This document shows, piece by piece, positions 24,701 to 37,870 of a DNA stretch of 64,000 nucleotides (its first letter is position 1; the number at the start of each line of letters is the position of its first letter). The notes beneath the pieces are model-generated. The model saw nothing but the letters and a program-made list of their open reading frames with translations. It made no database searches and was not told the DNA's origin. Made by a program: the position numbers and the translations under genes. Source of the DNA: Eucalyptus grandis (Eukaryota; Streptophyta; Magnoliopsida; Myrtales; Myrtaceae); contig NC_052612.1 of assembly GCF_016545825.1 (NCBI RefSeq), forward strand, positions 4,464,001-4,528,000. Direction: 5' to 3'.

Positions 24701-25255
24701 TTGTTTCTGAATTTGATAAATTTCTTTCGGTCAAGAGTTGAAGTTTTTTTTTAAATTTCATGCTAGTTTATATGTAAATAAGCACGTTTCATTTTTTTTC
24801 TTTCATAATGCCCATTGTTCAATCGGAAAACAACCACTGCAAAACAAAAACTTCAACTTCCACTGGACTTTAAGCATTTTGTCACTCCTGACTTAATCTT
24901 TTCAGGTAACCAGAACTTCTTCTGGCTAAAGCTGAAAATGCACAATTTACTGATAGAATATGCTCTGTACAGAACAAGATACATCATGGAACCTCAATAA
25001 GTCATTTTATATTTGAGGAAAGATTTTTGCATCTCCACCAGGAATTATACACAAACAATATCACCATGCACCCAAAATCTTCTCCGACATTTCCAAATTT
25101 CCACCTCTATGGTAAAAGAAAAGAGCTATTTTGCCAACAAAATTGTACAGCCTTGACTAACATGTCATTAGTTAAAGAATAGAAGATGACCAATCTAGTT
25201 GAAGAAACATCTGAAAGCATGGTAAAAGAATTTGAACCTGTCCAGCAGAAGCAAG

Positions 25256-28200
25256 CTAAGTATTTACATCCGGATATTGCTTCCTCTGCATGAATCTGAG
25301 GAAACCTTCAGCATCAGAATAGAATGTGCAGCTGGTAAGGGGACGCATAAGGTCCCAAAAATATCTCATTCCCTCTTGAGCATTCAAGGGTTGTGCACCT
25401 CCGGAAGTTGTCAATGTCAGTAGAATTGCTGTGCTGCCGATGTTCAGGCAGGTAAACTGAACCACCTTGGCTTTTTCGGAAACACGTCCAACTTTGAGTC
25501 CATGAAGCATCTTGGATGAATAGCAGTGACGCACCCGGATCTTGTGGCTCCATGTTTTCGTGGAGCGACTTCCCTTCAGATCATCAACTTTAAAATCACT
25601 TCCTTATCCTGGGCATCTTCAGACACCAGTTCTGTGGTATACCCTCAACCAAGTCCTCTAGTGTATGCAATTCTTCATGGTGGACTGAAACCTCCACAAA
25701 TTGTTCAGGTTTTATTATGCCACCAGCTGGTGTCACCTATATTGCAATATGACACAAAAGATTGCCCCACTTCAGTTGGTAGATATGTATCTACGAAATA
25801 TGCAGGAATGATATTTATGAATAGTAGCGAAAATTTGCTAGGAATACAAACAAATATTCTCCTGATAACCTGAATCACTTATAGTGTCCTTTCCATCAGA
25901 AATCAAATGGATCCCTTAAGAAAAGACCCATAAATTGAGTTTGCTAATATATAGAAGCATGCTTGCATTGTTTTTTTTTAGATTGATGCACAAAGATTTT
26001 ACTGTAGATATACCTGGCTATAATAATGTCTTGGAAAACTTTAGTTGATACAGTTAAAACATCCCCTAAACTAAGCGCACAATTTGAAGGGACCACGTGA
26101 TGTTATGGCAATGATACAACCCAATTTCCAGAGATGATGGGAGAACATGGGAAGTGTTGGAATCAACTATCAGATGAATGCTGCTAGATGGCATAATCTG
26201 ATGAAAATGGAACACCTCCTACTGCTAAGTTGTCCTGGGACCAAATGGGGTCAGGCTGCTGCCAAAGGTAGTTCATTTTATTAGATAGCTAATCATTGGC
26301 TTAATTGGTAACTACAGTATGATTGATTAGAAAAAGGCTTCTTGATACTGATATTTAACTGTCATTCTTTTCATCCGGCCTACTATGAGAAACGATACCT
26401 CAAGCCATCGTGGGAAGTCCCGAAGGAACCTCTTGGACGTTGATCTGATGGATGAGCATCGTCCTTCAAAGCAGACCGACCTTCACAAATAAATCTAAAA
26501 CACGGCTTTGTCATCGACATCTGTTGGTGATTTTTAAAATGAAAGTGTCCTGGTTCTTCAGAAGTATGCTGTCAGTGCTCAAATAGTTTCGGAACACGAC
26601 GCATTTCTGCTAGCATGGTCCTGATGTTTTCATTTGATTTCACTATATTCCCAAACTCTTGTCTCCTAACTGATCGATCAGCATGATAATTTCAGCACTG
26701 AACTTACAGCGTACAGGTTTGTGATCACTGTCAGTCACATCCATACAAGCCTCATACCTTCAAAAAAAACAGCATTAATTTTATGCTGAATTCCCCAAAT
26801 TTAAGTGGGCACAGATGAAGTGGCACGTACTGTAATATAGATGTGACAATGGGACACTCCAAGCTGCATTCTGACACTGAAGAGGACCGGTTGTCACGAT
26901 AGATGATTCTGTCACACCAAGCAGGAATGCGCTTCTTCTCCCCCAGAATCATATCCTGATACAGAAAAGCAACTGCCTTCAATACCGGTAACAAAACAAG
27001 AACCAATTAAAAGCAGGCACAAAATTTTGGGGAATCTTCAGTAAGCTATTTTGGTTCCATGGACTTTGCAATACTTGCAAGAAGCTAAGATCCTAGATTA
27101 TTAATTCTTTACCTCCTAAACCTGCTTGGTGACGTTCAAACTTGTATTGGAGGAAATCTGATGAGTGCCTCACGCATTCCTTGGAATACTTTCCTGCCTT
27201 CATTTCTGCTCCTCAGTTGATCCTTTTCTAAGCCAATCAAAGCTTCTCTGGGGAAACAAAGTCCCTTGCTTCATCATAAGATATACCAAATAGTCTATAG
27301 TTGAAATCACCAAGAAACACCACCATATCTGCCTGTGACAGATCAGGTCTGCCCTCCTCAGAGTTGTGACTCGTGTTCTGTGAAACACCAGTCCTTGTTA
27401 CTTCAACATAATAAATCTAAATGTATATATTTGAGTGGCAGGAGGAGCACAAGGGCAAGAAATGCTAGCAAGAGTAATTGATTGAAGAACTACTCACACT
27501 CATACTGAGGCATCTGTGCTGAAGAGGAGACGCCAGCTGCAACAGAAAGTACAAATGGCAAGCCAGAAGAATAGGAAGTAAATGAATATATGCACAGGCA
27601 AGATAGCAAGACAAAATCAGGTATGGGACCATACCAGCTGCAGCATTAGTACATTATATGATCGGCTGAATGCCATGGATTCGGTAGATGTGATCAAAAT
27701 CAGCATTCCGCCGATTGACAGCTTCAAATGTGCTGCCGTGACAGTTCACAAAGCATATAATCCGATCATAGACACGGATCCTCAGCCTACACCCCTGGTC
27801 AACCAGCCACAGTCATATCAGTGATGTCAGGTAGGAGGGCTTTAAAGACTACACAAACTCCAAGTTTACAATTATCCAAGTCTGCTTCTGCAAACATGAT
27901 AAATCTAACTTCAAAATAAACTAGGAGGTTTATGGAGGAATGGGACAAACCTTATTACCACAATTGCACAGGCCAAAGCCACACGCAACTGCTGCAACAT
28001 CAACATCTCCAACGCGTTCTGAGATTCTTTTTTTCTAACCCCTGTACCAAGTACAGCTAAAAAGGATGTAAGAGACCTAGGATGTAATGGGAATATATCT
28101 GGGGTTAGGATATTGGATGTTGGCCCTCTGGAAGTTAAAAAGTAAGACCAGTTTAAACTGCATACACAAAATATCAACATAATAAAACCAGAGATACGGC

Positions 28201-31200
28201 ATGAGGGCTATAAACTAAGGGACATCAATGAAGAAGTCAAATTTATAGTCCTGTGGATTTGCAAACAGATTATGGGTATTTCAAATCGGAAAAATGCTCT
28301 AATCATTGACCCATAAACATCGCAATCACAGTTATCCTGCAAGGACTCACCAGATAGCTATGAGCAACCCAGCCAACTGCCTAGACCCCATACGCTCAAA
28401 AGTATTTCCTTCATCCAAAGTCTTCCCTGATAGTATCCAGCCACCAATGTCCAATTGAACTCCCTTCAAGCCCTACCTAAAATGGCCAGACTGTGTGAGA
28501 ACTCATCTTAAAAAAAAAAAAAATCAACGGCAAGTATACATCAAACACATGCTTGAACATGCATGAACTCAAGTGCCAAGCAGCAAGAGGATGAGGAAGG
28601 AAAAGATGGAGCAAAGAAAAACATATCTTCAAAATTAACTAGAGATGCATATATGATTGAGAGGGGCCATTTTAGAAATTAACTTAGGAGTTTCATCAAA
28701 TGCTGGAGGATGATATAAACAGAAAAACTGCAATTAACTATTTTGCTAAGAAATATATGCAGAAAAGAAAGAAAATAAAAGATATCTCCGTTAAGGGATC
28801 TGATCAAATTCGTGAATTGGCCGATGGTGTCAAATGATGGAGTGAATTATTGGGTAACCTAATTTCAGAAAATCAAAAGGATATTTCAATAGGTCTTGGC
28901 TCCCCTATAAGTCCTAGAGAATGAGGCCCTGTCTATTTTCCACATTTGCTATCAAGAAACAAAAGAACCTTGAAGCATAGCACGATTGACCCATCGTCAA
29001 TCATCAATAGAAGTCAAAATAATCATACAGTTTCTTTTGCAGCTGACATCGCTAGAAACCCGGCACCCATCTCCACTTCTTGGCACCCAATAACAACAAT
29101 TCCAACATCTGAGGCAGCAGAACCTATCCACAATGAAAGTGACTCTTGAGAAGCTCTTCCTTGGCCAACATTCCACGTGCCAACTAATATTTTGACATTG
29201 TGTTGTCTTGTGTATATTTCTTCTTTTGTGGACAATTCTGACCGTATAATGTTGTCAATAGGTCCTGGAGATGTTATATTCCACCCCGTATGCCACCATG
29301 AGTGGCTAAGCTATATATATAATTTTTGCCAACTGCCAATTTTATCACCGGGCTGCTGTGAGCAATCCACCCAGCAATTACATTTCCCTCGAGGTCCAAG
29401 ACCTGGATTAATCCACTGATATAGCCTATATAAATTCGTGTTCCAAGAGTACAGAAGCATAGAACTGCACAAGCATGGTGATTAAAATCTTGCAAACGGT
29501 TTCCACGTCCATCCCACTGCACCAGTAGCCCGTTTGAGCATCCAGTCCAAATCATTCCATCGGCAGTCTGAACAATTGCTTCTGTTTTCTTGGTATTTTC
29601 TTCCGTAAACGCCCCAGCACCCTTTGTAGCCACTCGACGAACTGCATCAGCAGCTCCCATTATGGCATTACGAGATCGCTGCAAAAAACTAGAGCCCTGA
29701 GATTTCTCCTTTTTCGATGTAGAGACAAATTTAACTTTCATTTCATCTTCCACCGCTTGATCTGCCGCTGAAGCAACATCAATCCGGTTCTCGATCTGAC
29801 CCTCTATGTTAAAACATTTCAAAAGCTCTTTTGTGCGAGCATTCCTGCAAACAACCATGTTGAAACTAAGTATCTTCAAAGGAAGAAGATTGTCATTAGC
29901 ATTCCTGCAAACAATTACCATGTTGAGACCAAGTATCTTCATAAACAAGAAGACTGTCCTTGAAATGATTTTTGTACCGAATCATCTCTATGTTATCTTT
30001 CAAATATGATACTAGCCTTCATATGCTGAAATGCTCAAGTTACATATCCCGTTTGAGTGTCCCAATCATTCTTAAATTGCTACATGTGAAACTTCTGGCT
30101 GCATACATCCGGAAGCCCCAAAAATACATATTGGGAATTGGATACCAGCTAGCATTAAATTCAACTTTTTAAATCAATAGCTACCAAATAAAATATATGC
30201 ATATTTAAGAGAATAAAGCAAAACACTTTTTCCAGTACAAGATCCAAATAAAAGCTGAGCTAGAAATCAGATTTCCCACCAATTCATCTTGCAGTTAAAC
30301 AACAGACAATTGGAAAGATATCAACATCATCCGCAGAAAATTACTTCTAGAAAGCCTAAAAATGTTGAATAAGAAGATTGATCTCTAGAATGAACCAATA
30401 GATTTTAATCGGACAGCATGCTCAACTAGAATCAGGAACTAAGTTTGACAATTGACTGCTACCTTTTCTCTTTGAGCAATTTCATGTAAATTTTACTTGT
30501 CAACAAGTTATAAAAGAGATTTTCATAAGATAGATACTAGGCCAGTCCCAAAGAAGAGATGTCTCAAGACAATACCATTTTGAAAACGAGTGATCCCACA
30601 GCCCAAACTTTTCCCCTAACATTATCTGCTGCTAAGCACTTCACATCCGAAGAAGAAATGCTACAAACACCATTGACGGTGACTTGGCTCTTCAGGTCAA
30701 TGAATGATCTCTCCACCAGTAGAGCGGCCATGTGTTTTCCTCTGGTGATAGAGAGAGATTTTTCAATGGTTTCCCATGGCCATATTTTAATAACGCCACC
30801 TTCGAATCCAGTCCAAAGATCACCTGTAGGAATCAACATTACTAGGTCAGTACCCAAGTTTCAAATTCTAATGCATAGTAACAGTACAAATGCAGATACA
30901 GGCAGAAATCATTACAACAGCAAAACGTCCATTCCTGGTCATGTAGATAGTCCTTCAAGAGCAAGAGTACTCTGAAATAACAACAGGACGGTAAAAGCAG
31001 TAGAGCATTCAACCATTTTTAGTTTAAACATTACAAAAACTTTGGAGCAAGCACATGCTGCAGTCACTTGAGGACTGGAATCATAGATGAATACAATTCA
31101 TAAAACAAGCCTTCAACTTGGCAGTTGAACATGACCCTCACATTGGCCTACTTCATCCCCATGTCACGAGCAAGTTCCGTCAATCATGCCTGCTCTATTT

Positions 31201-32788
31201 CACTGAAAATAGTTCCCTAGAAATTCATACGTGTTCACAAAATCAAGTCCGGAAACTGTTTGAATGTCCTAATTAAAGACTTAAGCTGATGCGTGGAGCG
31301 AGCCTACATGAATATAAGGCATATTGAAACCCAACGGACAAGCAATGCAAGATATTATTATAAGGCTTTCTTCCTAGAGGAAACTAGACTAAGAAGGAGA
31401 CTTGGAAATGACAAACAAGGAGCCTCACAAGGAATGAATCTACGGAATCCGGTAATTATATCATGTAAAGGATAAACTGGAAGAGGGGACCACATGAATA
31501 TAACACCCCATAAACAAGTAACGTGGGATATTTTCGTGAAACAACCAACTTGAACTGCCAGAGATGTGCCACGCGCATAATATGGTTAATAACCTAAAAA
31601 TGAATATTCACCGGTCATCCAGATGCTGCATAACTACATTGTCAACCTTTATGAGCGACCGCTTTGGCCCGGAAATTAATCAAGCACATTCAAAACTGAA
31701 CTTGAAAATCAAGAAGACAAAAATAATTAAAGGGTGACCATTACGGTCTCGTTGTCTTGATTGGAAAGGGGGTTGGGCGGATATCCAAGTGAGCTTCTAA
31801 TGTCCTATATTATCAAGTGAAATGTGAATATCAAGCACGGACTCAGAACCAAAGCTCACATTATTAATTGGCAAGTTTGCTCTAGGCCAAAGCAAAAGCA
31901 TGCAAAACTAAGACAACAAGCAGTGCCACACAAAGAACAGGTACGCTGGCCAGAATCATTCAATCACGGTCTCTTACCATAAGAAGTCCTGACCATGGAA
32001 AGCACTGGACCGCGATGCGCCTGCCACGACAAGCCTTCCTTGAAAGGAGCATCCGGCTCCAAGGGCTGGTCCATCTTCCAGGATCTGATCTTCCCATCCT
32101 TATGACCAGTCCACACCAGCCTATTCCCAGAGTCAACCATCATACACATGGTGGGTGACGTCGTCACCGACTCATGAAACGGCACGGCATCCTCATCACC
32201 TCTCCGGGTCCTACCCCCGAGCCCTGACCCAACCTCAAACACCTTCTCGAGATCCCAAACCCGCACTCCGCTCTCCTGGCCAGCCCAAAGCTGCGTATCC
32301 GTACAAGCAATGTTCCTGAGGAACTTACCCACCTGAGTCTCCTTCAGGGGATGCGGCCTCAGCTCCAGACACGGAGGCCGGCTCGGATGCACAGCTGAGC
32401 GCGGCGGCACACGGAAGATCCCTGCTCCGCCGCCACTCGCGACGAACTCCGGCATGGGATAGAGATCCTCCCTGGCAGAGGCATTGCCGGCAGCCACCAT
32501 GTGAGAAACATAATCAGAGTCTTCACCACCTGGGGAGGCGGTGGAGGAGTAAGGGAAGAAGTCATCCGCGTCGTCGTCATCATCGGAGGAGTGATTGGTG
32601 TAGAACTTGTCAATACTGGAGGGGATGAGGTCGTCGTCGAGGCTGTGCTTGCGGATCTGGCGGCACTTCTTCTGGGACGAGGGGGTGCGGAGCTGATGGC
32701 TGTAGGAGTGGATCTTGCGCGGCGGAGGGACGGTGCTCAGGGAAGCGATCGCGTCCCTGTCATCGTCTTCCATTCTCTCGCCCTCCAT
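25256..32788 (-). pseudogene. FRA3/5PTase12-like type II inositol polyphosphate 5-phosphatase, catalytic half eroded
   Basis: Exon 1 (32788-31978) starts at a good ATG ([20 protein letters not shown]) and encodes an acidic N-terminus and WD40 repeats ([31 protein letters not shown]). Exon 2 (30823-30576) and exon 3 (29844-29029) continue the WD40 domain ([19 protein letters not shown]) into the phosphatase start [13 protein letters not shown]. Later exons are recognisable: 28476-28351 ([18 protein letters not shown]), ~28020-27957, ~27795-27649 ([15 protein letters not shown]), ~27390-27105 (FLGDFNYRL), ~26965-26830 ([17 protein letters not shown]), ~26760-26390 and ~25735-25255. Frame breaks lie at about 29284-29288, near 28420, 27975, 27735, 27250 and in the last exon, and the conserved segment after FVNCH is missing. 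FRA3-type enzymes remove the 5-phosphate of phosphoinositides and inositol phosphates. A truncated WD40-only protein remains possible. Confidence 0.88.
29844..29962 (-). repeat. ~57-bp tandem duplication of a 3' splice site in the 5-phosphatase relic
   Basis: The minus-strand segment GTTTGCAGGAATGC together with the preceding CTTAGTTTCAACATGGT-like sequence occurs twice in a row (about 29837-29895 and 29896-29955), with small differences. The result is two AG acceptors about 57 nt apart in front of exon 3. Confidence 0.7.
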
Positions 32789-32835
32789 TTCATCTGATTA
32801 TTTTCACAGAGTAATTCGGTTGCGCTAATAGAAGA

Positions 32836-32995
32836 GAGAGAGAGAGATAGAGAGATAGAGAGAGAAGTGAAGGATGGGAATGGGAGTGAAGAGCGAGAAG
32901 AGAGGCGAGGATGATGGAAGCGAAGGGACAAGAATGAAGACGAAGCAGGGGAGCGAGACAGAGAGAGAGAGATAGAGATAGAGACAGAGACAGTT
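32836..32995. repeat. GA/CT-rich microsatellite in the 5-phosphatase leader
   Basis: Several short (GA)n runs at about 32836-32866 and 32958-32988 lie just upstream of the minus-strand ATG at 32788, as is common in plant 5' leaders. Confidence 0.8.
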
Positions 32996-33965
32996 TCAGT
33001 TCGTTGGTAGTTATCGTGGCCACACACGTGTGACGTCGTTCGTGCGGCTTTTCCCGCGAAAATTTGTCAATGAAAATGCCAGTTCAATCTCCCTTTACTT
33101 TCCCCAGGACAAGACTCCGCGCACATCGTGCTGGAAATTTTTCGCAAAGGTGGTTCACCAAAATGAGAAAAATAAGGGGAAAATTTCACAAAGTCAATTC
33201 TATTGTCAAACTAGAGGGACAGATATAAAAAATAGTCAGCTCTCTGAGGTTCAAATCCCAGACTAGTCCAGCCTCCTATCCTGAAGATTACTAATCGGCG
33301 ATGTCATCAGATCATCACCTTATGGGATCACCCGCAATCTCTAAAAGGTCTGACCATACGACGATTGTAACAGTAGAAAGTCGATCGTCCATCTCTTTTC
33401 AACTGGGACAGGCCTATCTTTCTCTCTCGATGTGGAATGATTTACGACATTAGACTAGTTAGGACGCGCACTTGGCAGCTCATAGACTATACATTTGAAT
33501 GAATAATATGGAACAATGGCTTCAACAATAAAACCTTGCTTGATGCTATTGTTGCGAATCGGTAAATGCTTAATCCTATGCGAACAATTGCATTGATGGA
33601 ATTTTTGGTGGTTGGAAATAAGTCAAATTGACATCAAACTTCAAGGTAGAACTGTAAAAGTTTTGAAGTTAAGAGGATACAGTCAGGTCTTGCTCCTTCT
33701 TGTAATCAACTTTGGGAAGTGCTAATCTTACTCAACAACAAGCATGCACCCGAGCATCCAGCTTATTTTTCGAGCTGAATCAGTCAGCATGCTCGGTGAT
33801 TTAGTCCAGAGTATCTATACATATAGAAGTGCCACCATTTGAAAAAGACTGAAGGAGAAATGAGGGGAAAGAGGGAAAGTAAATTTGCCTCCCAACTTTT
33901 ACTTTTTACTTGTAGTTTCTGATTGATGTATGACAAGATTGGAGGATTGAAAATGCTGTAAGATA
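32996..33965. other. Between the 5-phosphatase 5' end and the methyltransferase 3' end
   Basis: No gene is seen. The part nearest 33965 is presumably the 3' untranslated region of the methyltransferase, and the part nearest 33030 the promoter of the 5-phosphatase relic. An ACGTGT/CACGTG-type word (CACACACGTGTG) lies at about 33020-33032. Confidence 0.4.
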
Positions 33966-36900
33966 TCAAAGCAAAGAGTTGACTCTTATCTTCCTCCACC
34001 TTCCAATCTTTTCCTTTCCCTGGGAAACAGAGAAGTCATGTTAGAGCTCTTTGATATATGAGCCCACATCCTGACAAACATGATAAGACAGCAACCTTTT
34101 CCCTCTTCTGTGTGCAACAGGAAGAGAAGTGTTGCATGCACTGCCAACAAGCATTTGACAGTTTTGGTAACGCTTCACCAGTTAATGAAAGTCTAGGCAA
34201 TAAACCAGTGAGAAAGGATATCACCACCAGCAACACTACTACACTGTTTGACCCACCTTAGACAGCTTAACAAGATTGACCTAGCCTATTTGAAGTAAAG
34301 AGTTCTCAAATAGTGGGTGTAAGGTTTCAGTCCTGTTTGTCCCTATTCGTTCAATGTGAACTTTTCCAATTCTATCAAGTATCCGTCAAGAATCGACTTA
34401 GAATGTCTCACAACATTACAAAGGCAGGAACACAACAAATACCAATGGTGCATCTCATAGAATAACTTCACATCAAGAATAGAGGCAACCACATAGACAT
34501 ACCTTGCGGGGTCCAACAGCCAGTTCATTATCCATAATGGAGATAGCCTCGAAGCCCATGGGACACAATACCTCCTCATAACTGTACAAATACAAATTAG
34601 CCTATTTTGCAGCCATAACTATAGCTTATATTATGCAGCGTTCTGCTCATGACACATGTATAAACTACACTGGTATCTAAACCAAATTAAATAATGAGTG
34701 CTTACTCTGATATCGACACTTTATAAGGAGGTCCACCAATGTGATCGCTGATCTGCACAACCACCCAAGAAACATAAGATGTATTGATCTAGTCTGAAAT
34801 ATTCTTCAACAATCAATTATAATCATTGGATTTTCGAAGAACTATCATGAAGCATCCTACAATCAGCAAAGAACTAGAGATTAATCTCAGAAACCTGGTC
34901 AGCTTTAGAAAAGGCTGAAAACTTCTTTCTATGAAAGAAGGAAAAAGAAAAAAAGAGAGGAAAAAGGAGGGATAAAATAAAAAATAAAAAAAATAATAAT
35001 ATATATAAAACAGCAAAGTGAAATGTGCTATTATTTTTCACATCTTCAGCCATCACAACAGTAATGTGAACCTTATTAGCATTTGCAAATTTCCCAAGTC
35101 CACTCAGAGACCAATTTACACAGTCAAAGTAATTCTGTTCGATTGCGAAAAGAAGCATCAATAGAAAGGAATAAGAAAAGCATATTAGAGAGTAAAAATT
35201 AGAACTGGAAACATCAGGGTGATGAGCTCGCCATCTGGTCTCAATAATCCACTCATTTGCTCTGCCCATGCTACTCTCATTTCCGGCTCAATTGCACAAA
35301 AGAACCTGCTCATTGCAGGAAAAAGAAATATCTGATCTCCATTAATTTCCTCACACAAATCGAAGAAGATGGAAAGAACACAAATGGCTTAATTTGCCTT
35401 ACGTATAATCAAAAATAAGATCAAAGAGCTCTGTCGGATGCCAAGTGAAGAAATCCTCCTTCAGGAAGATGAAATGATTTGCATTTGGTGATGAAGAGAA
35501 CAGCTGCCTCATATATAAGACATTGAATGAGACTTTGGGTAAGAGAATCAGCTAAGCAAACATCTCACTATGGAACACAAATTTAAGTTCCAGACCACAT
35601 CAGCTTTTTCAAGCTCGTGAAACACGCTAATTGAAGAGAAACAACACACAAAGCATATTATGGCACGAGAGCTTCACTTTACTATTTAATGGCATCCTGC
35701 AGTAGTCTCAAGAATATAATTAGATGTTGGCATGCTATATGATTGCCTACTAAATAAATCAACCGAGCATAAAAGAGCTAATTCACTAAAATATATGGAT
35801 AATATGATAAACTAAATGGTACTATGGTACCAAATTTTATGAGAAAACATAGCTCCACTCAAATGATTCTATGTTAATGTCTATCTACTGGTGAACTGAC
35901 ATTAATAGCAAGCAGCGAAGCAACAATCTCTTGGTTCTTAGCATGTCATGGTATTATAAGTAATAATTACATGACAATATTATGCAGCAGATATGCCCCT
36001 TGAACTGGCACTACTAAAGAAGGAAATGCATGATTTCTGGTCCCAAGCACTTTCTGCTGATAGTAGCCATAGAAATTTATATTCTAACAAAGGCAACTTG
36101 GAGCAAAAAGAAAAGGAAAGTGTCAGATCATCACCTTCACAGGATAATGAAATAAGTTGCTACATACAGGAAAGCAAAGTAAAACGCAATATATACTCAT
36201 GATCAAAGAAATCTTGCTTGAATAACTTTAACAAATTCAAATTATTTCAGATTGGTAGGTTGTCCGTCGCTGTGGAGCCCATGTGCTATATACAAAAAGA
36301 AGAGATACTCCACACCCAAAAGCAAGCAAGGATGCAATGTGATGCCCAGTCACCACCATGATGCATAAATTTGAGCCCAAGAAGTGTTCTTACCTGTACT
36401 GCTCTATTTAGGGCGATTTCTGATATGTCTATTCCCACAACATAGCGTTCAGGACAGGCTATAGATACCACATCATAGCCCTGCCATATCCAAGGAGCTT
36501 TGTAAGGCCCAAAACAGCAGTTTTTTGCTTTGGATCTCATAGGTTGCTCAAATAATCAAAGTGATGGTACCACTTACCGTGCCACATCCAGGAACAAGAG
36601 CCCTGCCTTTTGGAAGAGCACCCATCTGGTGAAGCTGCTGAAGTATTGGGGTCGGTTTTCCTAAATCCCAAGGGGTCAATCCTTGCTCCCAGCACTTCTC
36701 CCAACCATCTAATAAGTTAGGGACTCGAGTTATTACATTACCGTATTAAGTTCAACAGCCTAACCCCCACCCCCCCAAAAAAAAAAAACGGGGGAAAATA
36801 ATAACAATATAAACTAAATAAGGCACTGAGAATTCTTCCCCTTTGAAACCATTTTCTAACAAAAGAAAATTTACTTGTAGGCTCTTTGAACGGAGGCCTT

Positions 36901-37870
36901 TGAACCAGTGAAACTATATCAACCAATGACTCAAAGAACCTGGTCCACCTCTGGAAAACTATTTTGCCTAATCAAATTGTATCAAAGACTATTTGTGGAT
37001 CCAAAATTGCTCATATGTCCTCAGAACAGTGTCAACAGGACACAAAGCTTGTTGATACTTCCATCTGCCAAAACTTTACGCTTTTTACTATTATAAACGC
37101 ATCAACCAAGGTGTCACCTCACTACTAAAGATATTTCATCTCCATAAATTCTCCTCCCTTGAATTTCCAGGGAAAGAACAAAAGGAAATGAACCCATCAG
37201 TGATATGGACTAAACTCACGTCGTCAACCTTCGATTTGACCAAACACAATCATAATTTCATCCTCAGTTGGCTTTCTCTACGGCTTCAGTGGAAGTTCTG
37301 CTAGGATTTCGACAGTCAGCCCGTCCAAAAGGACGTCTTTTGAACTTCCAGCGACAACAGAAAACGCCACTCCACACGTCTCATGCGATAAAACTGGGAT
37401 TAAATCTTCCCCCAAAGCACGTTCGCAAAATCTACCCAACTCTACAAGGATTTTCTCTCTTTATCCGCATCTAAAACGGTTCCACACGAGAACAACAGAC
37501 CGAATCAGCTGAAATCCCAGCTATCAAATCGAATCACTAGCCTCGAATTCCCTCAAATTGACATAAGCAGAATCGGCCAGAGGGAAAACGAAGCGCGCGC
37601 GGAATCGAGGGAGCTCCGAGGAGTACCGGTGGACTCTCCACGGACGACCCGCTTGATCCGATCGACGTGGGTGGCGAGCTTGGACTTGGCGGCGGCGCCG
37701 TCGTCTTCTCCGCCGTCCGCGGGCATCGGGGCGCCGGCGCGCGCCTCGCCGCCGCGGTCGCGGCTGAGATTGCGGCGCGGAGAGGGCGGGAACGGGATGG
37801 CCGGCCGCGCAGCTCGGACGGATGACGTAACGACGGCGGTCAAAGAAGGAGCGAAAGAGAGAGTTCGCAT
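33966..37870 (-). CDS. HOL-type thiol/halide S-adenosylmethionine methyltransferase, eight exons, intact
   Basis: Exons 37870-37627, 36708-36578, 36480-36394, 35503-35403, 35305-35206, 34752-34706, 34581-34503 and 34019-33966 join at GT/AG junctions into 843 nt, 280 residues and a TGA with no frame break. Residues 83-102 ([20 protein letters not shown]), the SAM-binding loop [13 protein letters not shown] (about 117-130), [14 protein letters not shown] with [10 protein letters not shown], and GELITLMFP with GGPPYKV are hallmarks of the Arabidopsis HOL1/HOL2 (thiocyanate/thiol methyltransferase) family. These enzymes methylate halides, bisulfide, thiocyanate and other small thiols using SAM. 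The last exon ends [12 protein letters not shown], against a GRWKK-type end in homologs. The first ~48 residues are extra and look like a plastid transit peptide; M49 (37726) would give a 232-residue form close to the usual cytosolic length. HOL1, HOL2 and HOL3 cannot be told apart here. Confidence 0.95.

Noticed and set aside
30559..30975. 138-codon + strand frame
   Set aside because: Antisense of exon 2 of the 5-phosphatase relic.
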